Below are positions 48,459 to 57,912 of a stretch of 64,000 bases of DNA, piece by piece. The stretch spans positions 212,801-276,800 of the forward strand of contig NZ_JAEQNA010000002.1 in assembly GCF_016722895.1 (NCBI RefSeq). The letters run 5' to 3'. Each line of letters begins with the position of its first letter. The stretch's first letter is position 1. Under the pieces are notes generated by a model. It saw only the letters and a program-made list of their open reading frames with translations. It did no database searches and was not told where the DNA came from. The position numbers and the translations under genes were made by a program. The stretch is from Ramlibacter aurantiacus. Lineage in GTDB: Bacteria > Pseudomonadota > Gammaproteobacteria > Burkholderiales > Burkholderiaceae_C.

Positions 48459-49084
48459 CCCGTCGCCCTCGCTTTCATCGTTTGCTTGGCGAGTCGCTGT
48501 GCGTCGTGGTTCGATTTCTCATCGGGGCCTACCCGGCGGGCAACGAACCCGACGGCCCCGAGCAGACCCTCTACTTCGCCAATCACACGAGTCATCTGGA
48601 CACCCTCACGCTGCTGGCAGCCCTGAGCCCGGGTGCACGCGCACGTACGCGGCCCGTGGCCGCACGTGACTACTGGTGTGCGAGTCCCCTGCGGCATTGG
48701 GTGGCCGAGAAGGTGCTCAACGTGGTGTTCATCGACCGCCAACGACAGGCAGGCGACCCGCTGGACCCGGTGCGAGCCGCGCTGGCCGAAGGCTGGTCGC
48801 TCATCATGTTTCCCGAGGGCACGCGTCGAGACCAGCAACTTCCCAGCGAGTTCAAGAGCGGCATCTACCGCCTGGCGAGCGAGTTCCCCGATTTGCACCT
48901 GAAGCCCGTCTACCTGGAGAACCTCCACCGCATCCTGCCCAAGGGATCCATGCTGCCGCTTCCTCTCATCAATCGGGTGCACTTCGGCCAGGCGCTTGCG
49001 CGTTTGCAGGCCGAGGACAAGACCACTTTCCTGGCCCGCGCGCATGCCGCCGTCTGCGAGCTGTGTCCGGGCACTGAACCATGA
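48455..49084 (+). CDS. 1-acyl-glycerol-3-phosphate acyltransferase-like protein (PlsC family)
   Basis: A 209-residue acyltransferase. The catalytic N43-H44-T-S-H-L-D49 (H-x4-D) and the substrate motif F-P-E-G-T-R are both intact. It should add an acyl chain to a lysophospholipid or related acceptor at the membrane. The start is GTG 48455, overlapping the preceding stop (GTGA), and its own stop overlaps the next ATG, so all three genes of the cassette are translationally coupled. Confidence 0.88.
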   Translation: MTRRPRFHRLLGESLCVVVRFLIGAYPAGNEPDGPEQTLYFANHTSHLDTLTLLAALSPGARARTRPVAARDYWCASPLRHWVAEKVLNVVFIDRQRQAGDPLDPVRAALAEGWSLIMFPEGTRRDQQLPSEFKSGIYRLASEFPDLHLKPVYLENLHRILPKGSMLPLPLINRVHFGQALARLQAEDKTTFLARAHAAVCELCPGTEP

Positions 49085-49996
49085 CGCCTTTCTGGACACT
49101 CGCCGCGGGTATTTCCGCGTTTCTTGTGCTCGCCACTTTCGTCTCGCGGGCGTTGACCTGGAGCGTCGGTGCCACACCAACGATCCGAAACCTCAACGAC
49201 CGGATCGCCGCCTGGTGGGCGTGGCCGTGCCCTTGCTGGCCATGGGCAGGATCGCAACCACCTCGTTGTTTGCCCTGATGTCGTTCATGACGCTGCGAGA
49301 GTTCGTCTCCCTCACGCCCACGCGAAGGGGAGACCGGCTGGCCATGTTCCTGGCCTTTTTCGTCGCCATTCCCTTCCAGTACGCCCTGACCGGCGCAGGG
49401 TGGTACGGGCTGTTCGCCGTCATGCTGCCGGTCTATGGGTTCTTCCTGCTCGCGGCGGTGTCGACCTTCGACGGGGACACGCAGCACTTCCTGGAACGCG
49501 TCGCCAAGATCCAGTGGGCCGTCATCGTCTGCGTCTATGGCGTCAGCCATGCGCCCGCCTTGCTGTTCCTCGATATCCCCGGGTATGACAGCGGCAGCGG
49601 TGCGCTCCTGCTGTACTACCTGCTCATCGTGCAGATGTCGGACGTCCTGCAGTACGTCTGCGGAAAGCTGTTCGGCCGCCACAAGGTCGCACCCGTCCTG
49701 AGCCCGAACAAGACCTGGGAAGGCCTGCTGGGAGGCGGCGCCCTGGCCACGGCGCTGGGCGCGGCGCTGCATCCGTTCACGCCGTATTCGATGGAGCAGG
49801 CTGCGCTCATGGCGCTGGCGGTTGTCGTCACCGGCTTCTTCGGTGGCCTGGTGCTTTCAGCCGTCAAACGCTCGCTGGGTGCGAAGGATTGGGGTTACAG
49901 CATTCCTGGGCACGGGGCATGCTCGACCGCCTGGACTCGGTGGCGTTCTCGGCCCCCATCTTCTTTCACCTGACACGCTGGGCGTTCGTGCCGTAG
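49081..49996 (+). pseudogene. Phosphatidate cytidylyltransferase-like gene (CdsA family) with two frameshifts
   Basis: Three frames must be joined to read a CdsA-like protein. From ATG 49081 it runs to R-I-A-A-W-W, where a missing G in the GGG at 49217-49219 shifts the frame; the middle part (R-I-A-T-T-S-L-F-A-L-M-S-F through S-A-V-K-R-S-L-G-A-K-D-W-G-Y-S-I-P-G-H-G) is then open; at 49914-49917 a second missing G shifts it again, after which G-M-L-D-R-L-D-S-V-A-F-S-A-P and a stop at 49996 restore the family signature S-x-x-K-R-x4-K-D-x2-x2-I-P-G-H-G-G-x-x-D-R-x-D. Two G-run deletions suggest either sequencing error or real inactivation. If intact it would make CDP-diacylglycerol for the first gene of the cassette. 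Confidence 0.8.
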
Positions 49997-50147
49997 TCGT
50001 CCGGCGTGGCGAAGCCGGCCGAGGGTGTCGGGCCAAGGATGTCGCTGCTGCGAGCTTGAGCACCAACCCATCCGACAGGCGCCTGCGACACCTGCTCTTC
50101 ATGGTCGCTTGCAGCGGTGTGCCATGCGCCCGACGGGCGCCGCCCCC

Positions 50148-51074
50148 TCACCCCTTGGGCCGAAACTCCATCATCAACGGGCTGTGCACCCGCCCATCGA
50201 GGTCGCGCGGCAGAACCTGCGTGCGGTCCAGGGCGCGCAGCACGGCCTCGTCCCAACTGGGCACGCCACTCGACTTGGTGATGCGGCGCGCGGTGATGGT
50301 GCCGTCTGGCGCCATGCGCACCTCGACCTCGGTGCTCGGATTGCCCGCGACCAAATCGGTGAAGACGATGTTGGGCTTGACGCGAGCGCGGATGCGGCCG
50401 GCGTAGGAGTCGGATGGACCGGTCGATCGCATCGCGGTGCCGGTGGCGGTGGGACCGCCGCTGGCGCCGGCCAGGCCCTGCATGCGGCGCAGGTTCTCCT
50501 CGCGCAACTGCTCCATGCGGCGGGCTTCCTGCTGCTCTTGCGCCTCGCGGCGCTTGGCTTCTTCGCGCTTCTTCTGCTCCGCGGCCAGCCGCTGCTTTTC
50601 TTCCTCGCGCTTTCTCTGCTCGGCCAGCTCGCGCTTGCGCGCCTCGGCGCGTTCGGCCTCCAGGCGCTTTTCCTTCTCTTTTTCAAGGCGTTCGGCTTCC
50701 TGGCGCTTCTGGCGTTCGCGCTCGGCCTGCAACTGCTCCTGGCGGCGCTTTTCCTCGGCGGCGGCTCGTTCCTTCTCGCGCTGCAGCGCGATGTCGGCTT
50801 CGTTTGGAGGCGGCGGCGGCGGCGGCGCCTGCACGGCGGGAGCAGGCGGCGGCGGCGGCGGTGGCGGGGGGGCTTCGATTTCACGGGGGGCGGCCTGCTG
50901 CACGTTGGCGGCCCACAACTCCGCTTCGGCGTTGAGGCGGTCCGGGTCGTCGCGCCAGTTCACGCCCCAGGTGAGCGCGCCGACCAGCACCAGGTGCACC
51001 AGCACGGCCAGGCCCACCGACCGGGCGCGGCCGGGCGGTGGGGGCGGGGCGTAGCGGTCTGAAGGTCCTGCCAT
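50148..51074 (-). CDS. tolA: Cell envelope integrity protein TolA
   Basis: A 308-residue protein with one N-terminal inner-membrane helix (about 24-42), a Pro-rich segment, a long charged helix of Glu/Lys/Arg/Ala (about 100-205) crossing the periplasm, and a C-terminal TonB/TolA domain (R-I-R-A-R-V-K-P-N-I-V-F). It links TolQR to TolB-Pal for outer-membrane constriction. ATG 51074 fits the family start; a GTG at 51089 overlapping the tolR stop is an alternative. tolB and pal do not follow in the window. Confidence 0.92.
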   Translation of the reverse strand: MAGPSDRYAPPPPPGRARSVGLAVLVHLVLVGALTWGVNWRDDPDRLNAEAELWAANVQQAAPREIEAPPPPPPPPPAPAVQAPPPPPPPNEADIALQREKERAAAEEKRRQEQLQAERERQKRQEAERLEKEKEKRLEAERAEARKRELAEQRKREEEKQRLAAEQKKREEAKRREAQEQQEARRMEQLREENLRRMQGLAGASGGPTATGTAMRSTGPSDSYAGRIRARVKPNIVFTDLVAGNPSTEVEVRMAPDGTITARRITKSSGVPSWDEAVLRALDRTQVLPRDLDGRVHSPLMMEFRPKG

Positions 51075-51085
51075 CAGCCTGCCCG

Positions 51086-51517
51086 TCACCGGTCGGGTGC
51101 GAGCTGCACGGACAGCCCGACCCGTTGCACGCCCGCGCGTTGCAGCGTGTCCATCAGCCGCACGACGGATTCATAGCGCACGCTGCGGTCGGCGCTGATG
51201 ACCACGGCGACGCTGCCGGCGGGCTTGCCTGCTTGCGCATTGAGGACCGCGGAGCGCACGTTGACCGCGGAGAGCCGTTCGGCGCGGCCATCCAGCCGCA
51301 TCTCGAGCGACTCGTCTTTGTTGACCACGATTTCGATCTTCTCGTCCGGCTGCCGGCTGGCGCTGCCGATGGAGGGCAAGTCGATCAGGCTGGGCGTGAT
51401 CAGGGGGGCGGTGACCATGAAGATGATCAGCAGGACCAGCATCACGTCGATGAACGGGACCATGTTGATCTCGTTCACGGCACGCCGGCCCCGGCCGCGG
51501 GAGGAGACGTTCGGCAT
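51086..51517 (-). CDS. tolR: Biopolymer transport protein TolR (ExbD/TolR family)
   Basis: A 143-residue protein with one membrane helix near residues 18-40 containing the key Asp in M-V-P-F-I-D-V-M-L-V-L-L-I-I-F-M-V, and a periplasmic domain after it. It forms the proton-driven TolQR stator acting on TolA. It starts just after the tolQ stop. Confidence 0.95.
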   Translation of the reverse strand: MPNVSSRGRGRRAVNEINMVPFIDVMLVLLIIFMVTAPLITPSLIDLPSIGSASRQPDEKIEIVVNKDESLEMRLDGRAERLSAVNVRSAVLNAQAGKPAGSVAVVISADRSVRYESVVRLMDTLQRAGVQRVGLSVQLAPDR

Positions 51518-51520
51518 GGC

Positions 51521-52279
51521 TCAGCGGAAGATGGGCGCCTGCGGGGCGGCCGCTTGCGCGATGGCCGGGGCGTGCGGCGCGGCGCTGCTGGGCGCTTGCG
51601 CGGCGGCCGCGCCGGCGTTGCGGTGCAGGATGTTGGAGAACTCCTCGATGAAGGTTTCCAGGCGGATCGAGACGCGGTCGATGTCGCGCGCGAACTGGTT
51701 GTAGGCCAGCACCGCCGGGATGGCCGCGAACAGGCCCAGGGCCGTGGCCACCAGGGCCTCGGCGATGCCGGGGGCCACGGTGGACAGCGTCACCTGCTGC
51801 AGGCTGGCCAGCCCGGTGAAGGCATGCATGATCCCCCACACCGTGCCGAACAGGCCCACGTAGGGAGAGACCGATCCGACCGAGGCCAGGAACGAGAGGT
51901 TGCTCTCGGCCGAATCCAGCTCGCGCTGGTAGCTCGCGCGCATGGCGCGCCGGGCGCCCTCCAGGAGGATGGCCGGGTCATGGATGCGCCCGGCGCGCAG
52001 CTTCTGGTACTCGCGCATGCCCGAGGCGAAGATGCGCTCCATGGGGCTGGCGCTGCGGGGGCTGTGCGCGGCCGAGGCGAACAGCTCGTTCAGGCTGGTG
52101 CCCGACCAGAACTCCCGCTCGAAGTCGTCGTTGAGCGAGCGCATGCGCTTGAGGGAGAAAAGCTTCTGGAAGATGGCGGCCCAGCTGGCGATGGACACGC
52201 AGATCAACAGAAGCATGACCAGTTGCACCACCCAGCTGGCACCCAGGACCAGCTGGATGATGGACATTTCTTGATTCAT
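51521..52279 (-). CDS. tolQ: TolQ protein (MotA/TolQ/ExbB family)
   Basis: A 252-residue, three-helix inner-membrane protein. Helices lie near 10-35, 130-160 and 170-200, with the conserved G-L-F-G-T-V-W-G-I-M and A-L-V-A-T-A-L-G-L-F-A-A-I-P-A-V. Together with TolR it makes the proton channel energising TolA. Its ATG overlaps the ybgC stop (ATGA). Confidence 0.95.
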   Translation of the reverse strand: MNQEMSIIQLVLGASWVVQLVMLLLICVSIASWAAIFQKLFSLKRMRSLNDDFEREFWSGTSLNELFASAAHSPRSASPMERIFASGMREYQKLRAGRIHDPAILLEGARRAMRASYQRELDSAESNLSFLASVGSVSPYVGLFGTVWGIMHAFTGLASLQQVTLSTVAPGIAEALVATALGLFAAIPAVLAYNQFARDIDRVSIRLETFIEEFSNILHRNAGAAAAQAPSSAAPHAPAIAQAAAPQAPIFR

Positions 52280-52683
52280 GTCTTGTCGAGGAGCGATTCA
52301 ATGACGATGGATGGGATTCTGGCAGGCTGAAGCGTTGCCGCTTCGACCCAGCCGAGACGGATGGAACCTTCGGCCATCAGCTGGCCGCTGGATCTGCCTA
52401 GCGCCTGCTGGGCCACCACCAGGGAGGCTTTGCCCGCGCTTTCGATCCGGGCCGTGATGATGAGCTCATCGTCCAGCCGTGCGGGCCGAAGGTAGCGCAC
52501 CGCAGTCTCGCTCACCACGAAGATACCTCCGGTTTCATCGCGCAGGCGGCTTTGGTTGAAGCCCAGCGCCCGCAGCCATTCGGTACGGGCGCGCTCGAAG
52601 TACTTGAGGTAGTTGGCATAGAACACGATGCCGCCGGCGTCGGTGTCCTCCCAATAGACGCGGATGGGGAAGGAAAAGCTCAT
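52276..52683 (-). CDS. ybgC: Tol-Pal associated acyl-CoA thioesterase YbgC
   Basis: A 135-residue hot-dog-fold thioesterase. The active-site motif is W-E-D-T-D-A-G-G-I-V-F-Y-A-N-Y-L, with the Asp typical of the 4-hydroxybenzoyl-CoA thioesterase branch. YbgC is the usual first gene of tol-pal operons and may act in phospholipid metabolism. It overlaps both the aminotransferase stop and the tolQ start by four bases. Confidence 0.94.
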   Translation of the reverse strand: MSFSFPIRVYWEDTDAGGIVFYANYLKYFERARTEWLRALGFNQSRLRDETGGIFVVSETAVRYLRPARLDDELIITARIESAGKASLVVAQQALGRSSGQLMAEGSIRLGWVEAATLQPARIPSIVIESLLDKT

Positions 52684-53873
52684 CCGGTCATCTCGCGCAG
52701 CATGTGCAGCCGCGACACCGCCTGCTGAAGCTGTTCCATGGAGCTGGCGGTGGAAAACCGCACGAAGCGCGCCGTGTCGTGGCTGCCGAAATCGCGCCCC
52801 GGCGTGATCACCACACGGGCCTGGCGCATCGCGGCGAAGGCGAACTCCCAGCTGCCCTCCAGGCCCATGCGCTCGCACCAGCCGGAACAGTCGGCCCAGG
52901 CGTAGAACGCGCCATCGGGCACCACCGGCACCGGCAGGCCGAGGGCCTGCAACCGGGGCACGAACCAGTCGCGCCGCGCCTTGAACTCGGCCCGGCGGCG
53001 CTCGTACTCGGCGATGCTGTCCGGCTCGAAGCAGGCCAGCGCCGCGTGCTGCGCCACGGTGCTGGGGCAGATGAAAAGGTTCTGCGCCAGTTGCTCGATG
53101 ACCGAGACCAGCGCCGGCGGCACCACCATCCAGCCCAGCCGCCAGCCGGTCATGCTGAAGTACTTGGAGAAGCTGTTGATGCTGATCAGGTCGTCGCCCA
53201 GGTGCAAGCCGGTCTGGCCGAAGGTCTCGTCGTAGGACAGCCCGAGGTAGATCTCGTCCAGCAGCGTGATGCCGCCGCGCGAGCGCACCACCTGGTGGAT
53301 GTGTTCGAGTTCCCGCGGGTGGATGGACGTGCCGGTGGGGTTGGACGGCGACGCCAGCAGCACGCCGCGGGTGCGATCGCTCCAGTGCGCCTCGACGGTG
53401 GCGGCACTGAGCTGGAAGCGCTCGGCGGGGCTGGTGGGCACGAGAACGGCGCGGCCTTCGGCCGCGCTGATGAACTGCCGGTTGCAGGGATAGCTGGGGT
53501 CCGGCATGAGGATCTCGTCACCGGCATCGACCAGGGCCAGGCAGGCGAGCTGCAAGGCGGCCGAGGCCCCCGCCGTGACGATGATCCGCTCGGGCGCGAC
53601 AGGCAGCCCGAAACGCTGGCCGTACCAGTTGGCAATGCGCTCGCGCAGCTCGGGCAGGCCCGTGGCCGGCGTGTACTGCGTCTTTCCTTCCGAGATGGCG
53701 CGCCGGGCGGCCTCCTGGACCAGGGGCGGGGCCGTGAAGTCGGGTTCGCCGATGTTCAGGAAGATCATCGGGTCCTGCTCGGGCCCGCCCTGGCGCGCGA
53801 GTTCGCGGGCCGCCTTGGCGACCTCCATCACGTAGAAGGGCTCGACCCGCCGGGCCCGCTGGGCGATGCGCAT
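52680..53873 (-). CDS. PLP-dependent aminotransferase, class I
   Basis: A 397-residue fold-type I aminotransferase. PLP is bound by K237 in S-F-S-K-Y-F-S-M-T-G-W-R-L-G-W; the N-P-T-G motif (178-181), D206 in L-L-D-E-I-Y and a C-terminal R-F-S-T-A motif for the substrate carboxylate are all present. It resembles the aspartate/aromatic/alanine group; the exact substrate is not deducible. It lies between nusB and ybgC, overlapping ybgC. Confidence 0.92.
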   Translation of the reverse strand: MRIAQRARRVEPFYVMEVAKAARELARQGGPEQDPMIFLNIGEPDFTAPPLVQEAARRAISEGKTQYTPATGLPELRERIANWYGQRFGLPVAPERIIVTAGASAALQLACLALVDAGDEILMPDPSYPCNRQFISAAEGRAVLVPTSPAERFQLSAATVEAHWSDRTRGVLLASPSNPTGTSIHPRELEHIHQVVRSRGGITLLDEIYLGLSYDETFGQTGLHLGDDLISINSFSKYFSMTGWRLGWMVVPPALVSVIEQLAQNLFICPSTVAQHAALACFEPDSIAEYERRRAEFKARRDWFVPRLQALGLPVPVVPDGAFYAWADCSGWCERMGLEGSWEFAFAAMRQARVVITPGRDFGSHDTARFVRFSTASSMEQLQQAVSRLHMLREMTG

Positions 53874-53876
53874 GGG

Positions 53877-54401
53877 TCAGGCTTTCCGTCCGGGGTCGGC
53901 CCCGGTCTCCAGCGGTCGCAGGCGCGGTGCCAGGCCGTTGAGGACCGCGTTGACGTACTTGTAGCCGTCGGTGCCGCCGAATTCCTTGGCCAGCTCGATG
54001 CATTCGTTGAGGACCACGCGCCAGGGCACCTCGGGCGCGTGCTGGAACTCCCAGGCGCCGATCCACATGACCGCGTGCTCGATGGGCGAGATCTCCTGCA
54101 GCTTGCGATCGAGCAAGGGGACGATCAGCGCGTCGAGTTCGGCCGCCTCGCGGATGGCACCGTGCAGCAGCGCGTCGTAGTGCACCGAGTCGGCCTTGTG
54201 GAAGCCGGCCAGGTCACGGGTGAAGCGGTCGATGGCGTCGGGCTCGTTGCCGCCGACCAGGTGCTGGTACAGGCCCTGCAGCGCGAATTCGCGCGCGCGG
54301 GTGCGGGCCGACTTGGCCGAGGCCTTGCGCGCGCCATCGGCGGTCAGGCCGCGTGCAGGTTTGGCCGGCCGGCCGTCTTCAGGTGTCGGGTCTTGGGTCA
54401 T
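53877..54401 (-). CDS. nusB: Transcription antitermination factor NusB
   Basis: A 174-residue all-helical NusB with an extra basic N-terminal tail of about 30 residues. The core shows [24 protein letters not shown] and [16 protein letters not shown]. With NusE it binds boxA RNA in rRNA transcripts. The ATG overlaps the ribH stop (ATGA), the classic ribH-nusB order. Confidence 0.95.
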   Translation of the reverse strand: MTQDPTPEDGRPAKPARGLTADGARKASAKSARTRAREFALQGLYQHLVGGNEPDAIDRFTRDLAGFHKADSVHYDALLHGAIREAAELDALIVPLLDRKLQEISPIEHAVMWIGAWEFQHAPEVPWRVVLNECIELAKEFGGTDGYKYVNAVLNGLAPRLRPLETGADPGRKA

Positions 54402-54862
54402 CGAAGGGATTGCAGCAGCCGGGCCATCTCGACCACGACGCGGGCGGCATCGGCGCCTTTTTCGAGCTGGCGGGCCTGGGCCTGCGCCTCGTTCTCGGTG
54501 GTGAGGATGGCGTTGGCGATGGGCAGCCGGTGGTCGAGCGACACGCGGGTGACGCCCGCGCCGGACTCGTTGGCCACCAGTTCGAAGTGGTAGGTCTCGC
54601 CGCGAATGATGCAGCCCAGGGCGATCAACGCGTCGAAGCGGCCGGTGGCGGCCAGGCCTTGCAAGGCCGTGGGGACTTCGAGCGCACCGGGCACGCGCAG
54701 GTGCGTGATGTCGGCCTCGGCCACGCCCAGCCGCTGCAGCTCGGCGCGGCAGGCGCCCGCCAGCGGTTCGGTGATGGCTTCGTTGAAGCGGGCCTGCACG
54801 AGGCCCACGCGAAGGCCTTGGCCGTCGAGTTCGCCGGCCGTGCCTTTGTCAGCGCCAAGCAT
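54398..54862 (-). CDS. ribH: 6,7-dimethyl-8-ribityllumazine synthase
   Basis: A 154-residue lumazine synthase. Characteristic segments are [26 protein letters not shown] (with the catalytic His) and [12 protein letters not shown]. It condenses the ribitylamino-uracil with dihydroxybutanone phosphate, the product of RibBA encoded just upstream. Confidence 0.96.
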   Translation of the reverse strand: MLGADKGTAGELDGQGLRVGLVQARFNEAITEPLAGACRAELQRLGVAEADITHLRVPGALEVPTALQGLAATGRFDALIALGCIIRGETYHFELVANESGAGVTRVSLDHRLPIANAILTTENEAQAQARQLEKGADAARVVVEMARLLQSLR

Positions 54863-54898
54863 GAGGTGCGCCGTCCTTTCTGAAAGCGGTGTCTGGAT

Positions 54899-56035
54899 TC
54901 ATTCGGGTCTCTGCAGGTAGCCGGTGATTTCGAGGCCATAGCCGGCCATGCTGGGCATGCGCCGCGGCGTGCCCATGAGGTTCATGCGGTGCACGCCGCA
55001 CTCGCGGATGATCTGCGCGCCCACGCCGTAGGTGCGCAAATCCATGCGGCCGCGTTCGGGAGCGTGCGACGCGCGAGCCGTGCCCTCGAACTGCGCGACC
55101 AGCTGTTCGGCCGATTCGCCGGCATTGAGCAGCACGGCGACGCCCCGGCCTTCACGGGCGATGTAGGCCAGGGTGGCATCGAGCGGCCACGAATGCATGG
55201 AGCGGCCGACCTCCAGGGCGTCCAGCACCGACAGCGGTTCGTGCACGCGCACCGGCACCACGTCGTCGGGTTGCCACTGGCCCAGCACCAGCGCCAGGTG
55301 CACGCCCTGGCTGGGCTTGTCGCGCCACATGTGCGCGGTGAACTCGCCCTGCGCGGTGCGCAGCGGCCGCGAGCCGAGCTTCTCGACCAAGGACTCGTTG
55401 CGACTGCGGTATTCGATGAGGTCGGCAATGGTGCCGATCTTCAGCCCGTGTTCGGCCGCGAACAGCTGCAGGTCGGGCAGCCGCGCCATGGTGCCGTCGT
55501 CCTTCATGATTTCGCAGATGACCGAGGCGGGGGTGAGGCCGGCCATGGCGGCGAGGTCGCAGCCGGCCTCGGTATGGCCGGCGCGCATCAGCACCCCGCC
55601 GTCCACTGCCTGCAGCGGAAAGATGTGGCCGGGCTGCACCAGGTCTTCGAACTTCGCCTGCGGGTGCACCGCGGCACGCACGGTGCGGGCGCGGTCGGCG
55701 GCGCTGATGCCGGTGGTCACGCCTTCGGCCGCCTCGATGGAGACGGTGAAGGCGGTGGCGTGCTTGGTGCCGTTTCGGGTGACCATGGGCGGCAGCCGCA
55801 GGCGCTCGCAGCGGTCGCGGGTGAGGGTCAGGCAGATCAGGCCGCGGCCGAAGCGGGCCATGAAGTTGATCGTGTCGGCCGTCACATGGTCGGCCGCCAT
55901 GACCAGGTCACCCTCGTTTTCGCGGTCTTCCTCGTCCACCAGGATGACCATGCGGCCGGCGCGCAGCTCGGCGACGATGTCCTCGACCGGCGAGATGGCG
56001 ACCGGCGTGACGAGGGGCGAGGTGAGGGCGTTCAT
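54899..56035 (-). CDS. ribBA: RibBA: 3,4-dihydroxy-2-butanone-4-phosphate synthase with degenerate GTP cyclohydrolase II domain
   Basis: A 378-residue fusion. The N-terminal DHBP synthase is complete ([12 protein letters not shown] at 33-44, H-T-E-A-G-C-D-L later). The C-terminal GTP cyclohydrolase II-like half (about 205-370) keeps [10 protein letters not shown] but lacks the C-x2-G-D-x9-C-x-C zinc motif, the region reading [11 protein letters not shown] instead. It should make DHBP only, so a separate RibA is needed elsewhere. Start overlaps the ribE stop. Confidence 0.93.
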   Translation of the reverse strand: MNALTSPLVTPVAISPVEDIVAELRAGRMVILVDEEDRENEGDLVMAADHVTADTINFMARFGRGLICLTLTRDRCERLRLPPMVTRNGTKHATAFTVSIEAAEGVTTGISAADRARTVRAAVHPQAKFEDLVQPGHIFPLQAVDGGVLMRAGHTEAGCDLAAMAGLTPASVICEIMKDDGTMARLPDLQLFAAEHGLKIGTIADLIEYRSRNESLVEKLGSRPLRTAQGEFTAHMWRDKPSQGVHLALVLGQWQPDDVVPVRVHEPLSVLDALEVGRSMHSWPLDATLAYIAREGRGVAVLLNAGESAEQLVAQFEGTARASHAPERGRMDLRTYGVGAQIIRECGVHRMNLMGTPRRMPSMAGYGLEITGYLQRPE

Positions 56036-56673
56036 GGGTGTGCTTTCGGAGACTGGGCGGCGCCGAGCATGCGCTCGACATACCGGGCGATCAGGTCGAT
56101 TTCGAGGTTGACGGGCCGTCCCGGCGCGAGCTCGTCGAGGGCGGTGCCCTGCACGGTGTGCGGAATGAGGTTGATGCTGACCTCGCAGCCGTTGTCGAGG
56201 TCGCGCACGCGATTGACGGTCAGGCTGACCCCGTTGATGGTGATCGAGCCCTTGTAGGCGAGGTACCTGGCCAGCTCGGACGGGGCCAGCACGCACAACT
56301 CGATGCTCTCGCCCACGGCCTCGAAGCGCGTCACCTGGCCGATGCCATCGACATGCCCGGAGACGATGTGCCCGCCCAGGCGCTCGTGCGCACGCAGGGC
56401 TTTTTCGAGGTTGACGCGCGCGCCGGCATCGGCCAGCCCCGCGGTGCGGGCCAGCGATTCGGCCGAGATGTCGATGGTGAAGTGGCGGGCGCGCAGGTCG
56501 AGCGAGGTGACCGTCATGCAGGCGCCATTGATGGCGATGCTGTCGCCCAGGCCGACATCCTCCAGGTAGCCGGCTGGCGCCTCGAGGGTCAGGCGCTTGC
56601 CGTGCTGCAATGAGCTTCCGAGGTCATGGATGGCGGCGATGCGCCCCACGCCGGTGATGATGCCGGTGAACAT
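56032..56673 (-). CDS. ribE: Riboflavin synthase alpha subunit
   Basis: A 213-residue protein with the duplicated barrel of riboflavin synthase. It begins M-F-T-G-I-I, with [14 protein letters not shown] in the first half and [13 protein letters not shown] in the second, and a [11 protein letters not shown] linker motif. It dismutates lumazine to riboflavin. It sits between ribD and ribBA. Confidence 0.96.
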   Translation of the reverse strand: MFTGIITGVGRIAAIHDLGSSLQHGKRLTLEAPAGYLEDVGLGDSIAINGACMTVTSLDLRARHFTIDISAESLARTAGLADAGARVNLEKALRAHERLGGHIVSGHVDGIGQVTRFEAVGESIELCVLAPSELARYLAYKGSITINGVSLTVNRVRDLDNGCEVSINLIPHTVQGTALDELAPGRPVNLEIDLIARYVERMLGAAQSPKAHP

Positions 56674-56717
56674 CGGCGCATTTTCGCAGGATTGGCGCAG
56701 GGGCCGCCCGAGCCTCC

Positions 56718-57833
56718 TCAGAACGCGTCCCGACCGGCGACGCGGGCGACGATGCGCAGGTCGGGCCCGACCGGTTCGGCAGACAAGAATGACAGCCCGA
56801 TCCCCGCGCCCAGTTCGGACAAGGGGCCGAAGGCGGCCATGCCGCGGCCGGCCCCGAGCAGGCGGGGCGCCAGGTAAACCAGGAACTCATCGACCAGGCC
56901 GTCGCGCACCAGCGATCCATTGAGCTTGTGCCCGGCCTCGACATGCAGCTCGTTGACCTCCCGCTGGGCCAGGTCGCGCAGCATGGCGGCCAGGTCCACC
57001 TTGCCGCCCACGCCGGGGCGCGACACGACCGTCGCCCCCTGCGCTTCCAGCGCCGCGCGGCGGGCAGCGTCGTCACTGGCGGTGTAGACCAGCACCGCGC
57101 GCCCCGGCTGCAGCAGCCGGGCGCCCGGAGGCAGCTCGAGCCGGCTGTCGACCACCACCAGCAGCGGCTGGCGCGTGGTCTCGACCAGGCGCACGTCCAG
57201 CATGGGGTCGTCCTCCAGCACGGTGCCGATGCCGGTGAGCACCGCGCCGGCGCGAGCGCGCCAGCCGTGGCCATCGCGACGCGCGGCCTCGGAGGTGATC
57301 CATTGACTGGTCCCGTTGCTGAGCGCGGTGGTGCCGTCGAGCGAGGCGGCGATCTTCATGCGCACCCACGGCATGCCGCGGACCATGCGGCTGAAGAAGC
57401 CGAGGTTGAGCTCGCGCGCGGCTTCGGCTCCGGGACCGATCTCGACCTCCACGCCTGCCTGGCGCAGGCGCTGAAAGCCGCGACCTGCCACCCGGGGATT
57501 GGGGTCGCCGACCGAGGCGACCACGCGGGCGATGCCGGCCGTGACCAAGGCCTCACAGCAGGGGCCGGTGCGCCCCACGTGCGAGCAGGGCTCCAGCGTG
57601 ACCCAGGCCGTGGCGCCGTGCGTGTCGTGGCCGCGCGAGGCCGCATCGCGCAAAGCCATGACCTCGGCGTGCGGACCCCCCGTGGGCTGGGTGTGCCCTT
57701 CCCCGAGCACCGTGCCGTCGGGTGCCGTGATGACGCAGCCCACGCTCGGGTTGGGAGGGGTGTGCGTGGCGTGGTTGCGTGCGAGGACCAGCGCGCGTTC
57801 GATCGGCGGGGGCAGGGCAGGGGGCTGTGGCAT
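56718..57833 (-). CDS. ribD: Bifunctional diaminohydroxyphosphoribosylaminopyrimidine deaminase / reductase
   Basis: A 371-residue two-domain enzyme. The deaminase Zn site is H55-A-E57 with C83 and C92 in P-C-S-H-x-G-R-T-G-P-C. The reductase domain (about 150-365) has P-W-V-R-M-K-I-A-A-S-L-D-G-T-T-A and a C-terminal E-A-G-H-K-L-N-G segment. It is the first gene of the rib run and has no FMN riboswitch in front of it. Confidence 0.95.
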   Translation of the reverse strand: MPQPPALPPPIERALVLARNHATHTPPNPSVGCVITAPDGTVLGEGHTQPTGGPHAEVMALRDAASRGHDTHGATAWVTLEPCSHVGRTGPCCEALVTAGIARVVASVGDPNPRVAGRGFQRLRQAGVEVEIGPGAEAARELNLGFFSRMVRGMPWVRMKIAASLDGTTALSNGTSQWITSEAARRDGHGWRARAGAVLTGIGTVLEDDPMLDVRLVETTRQPLLVVVDSRLELPPGARLLQPGRAVLVYTASDDAARRAALEAQGATVVSRPGVGGKVDLAAMLRDLAQREVNELHVEAGHKLNGSLVRDGLVDEFLVYLAPRLLGAGRGMAAFGPLSELGAGIGLSFLSAEPVGPDLRIVARVAGRDAF

Positions 57834-57912
57834 CGGTTGGGCGGCGGCGAAAACAAGATTGTCGACTGAGCCGGATGCACGCTAAAGTTCGCGTCTCGAA
57901 ATTTAAGTTTGA

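Noticed and set aside
47800-57910. Decamer TTAAGTTTGA near both 47802 and 57902 as a shared operator
   Set aside because: Only two copies in one window and no symmetry; chance is a sufficient explanation.
57834-57912. Possible FMN riboswitch before ribD
   Set aside because: The 79-base leader is too short and lacks the conserved RFN blocks; none is seen before ribE or ribBA either.
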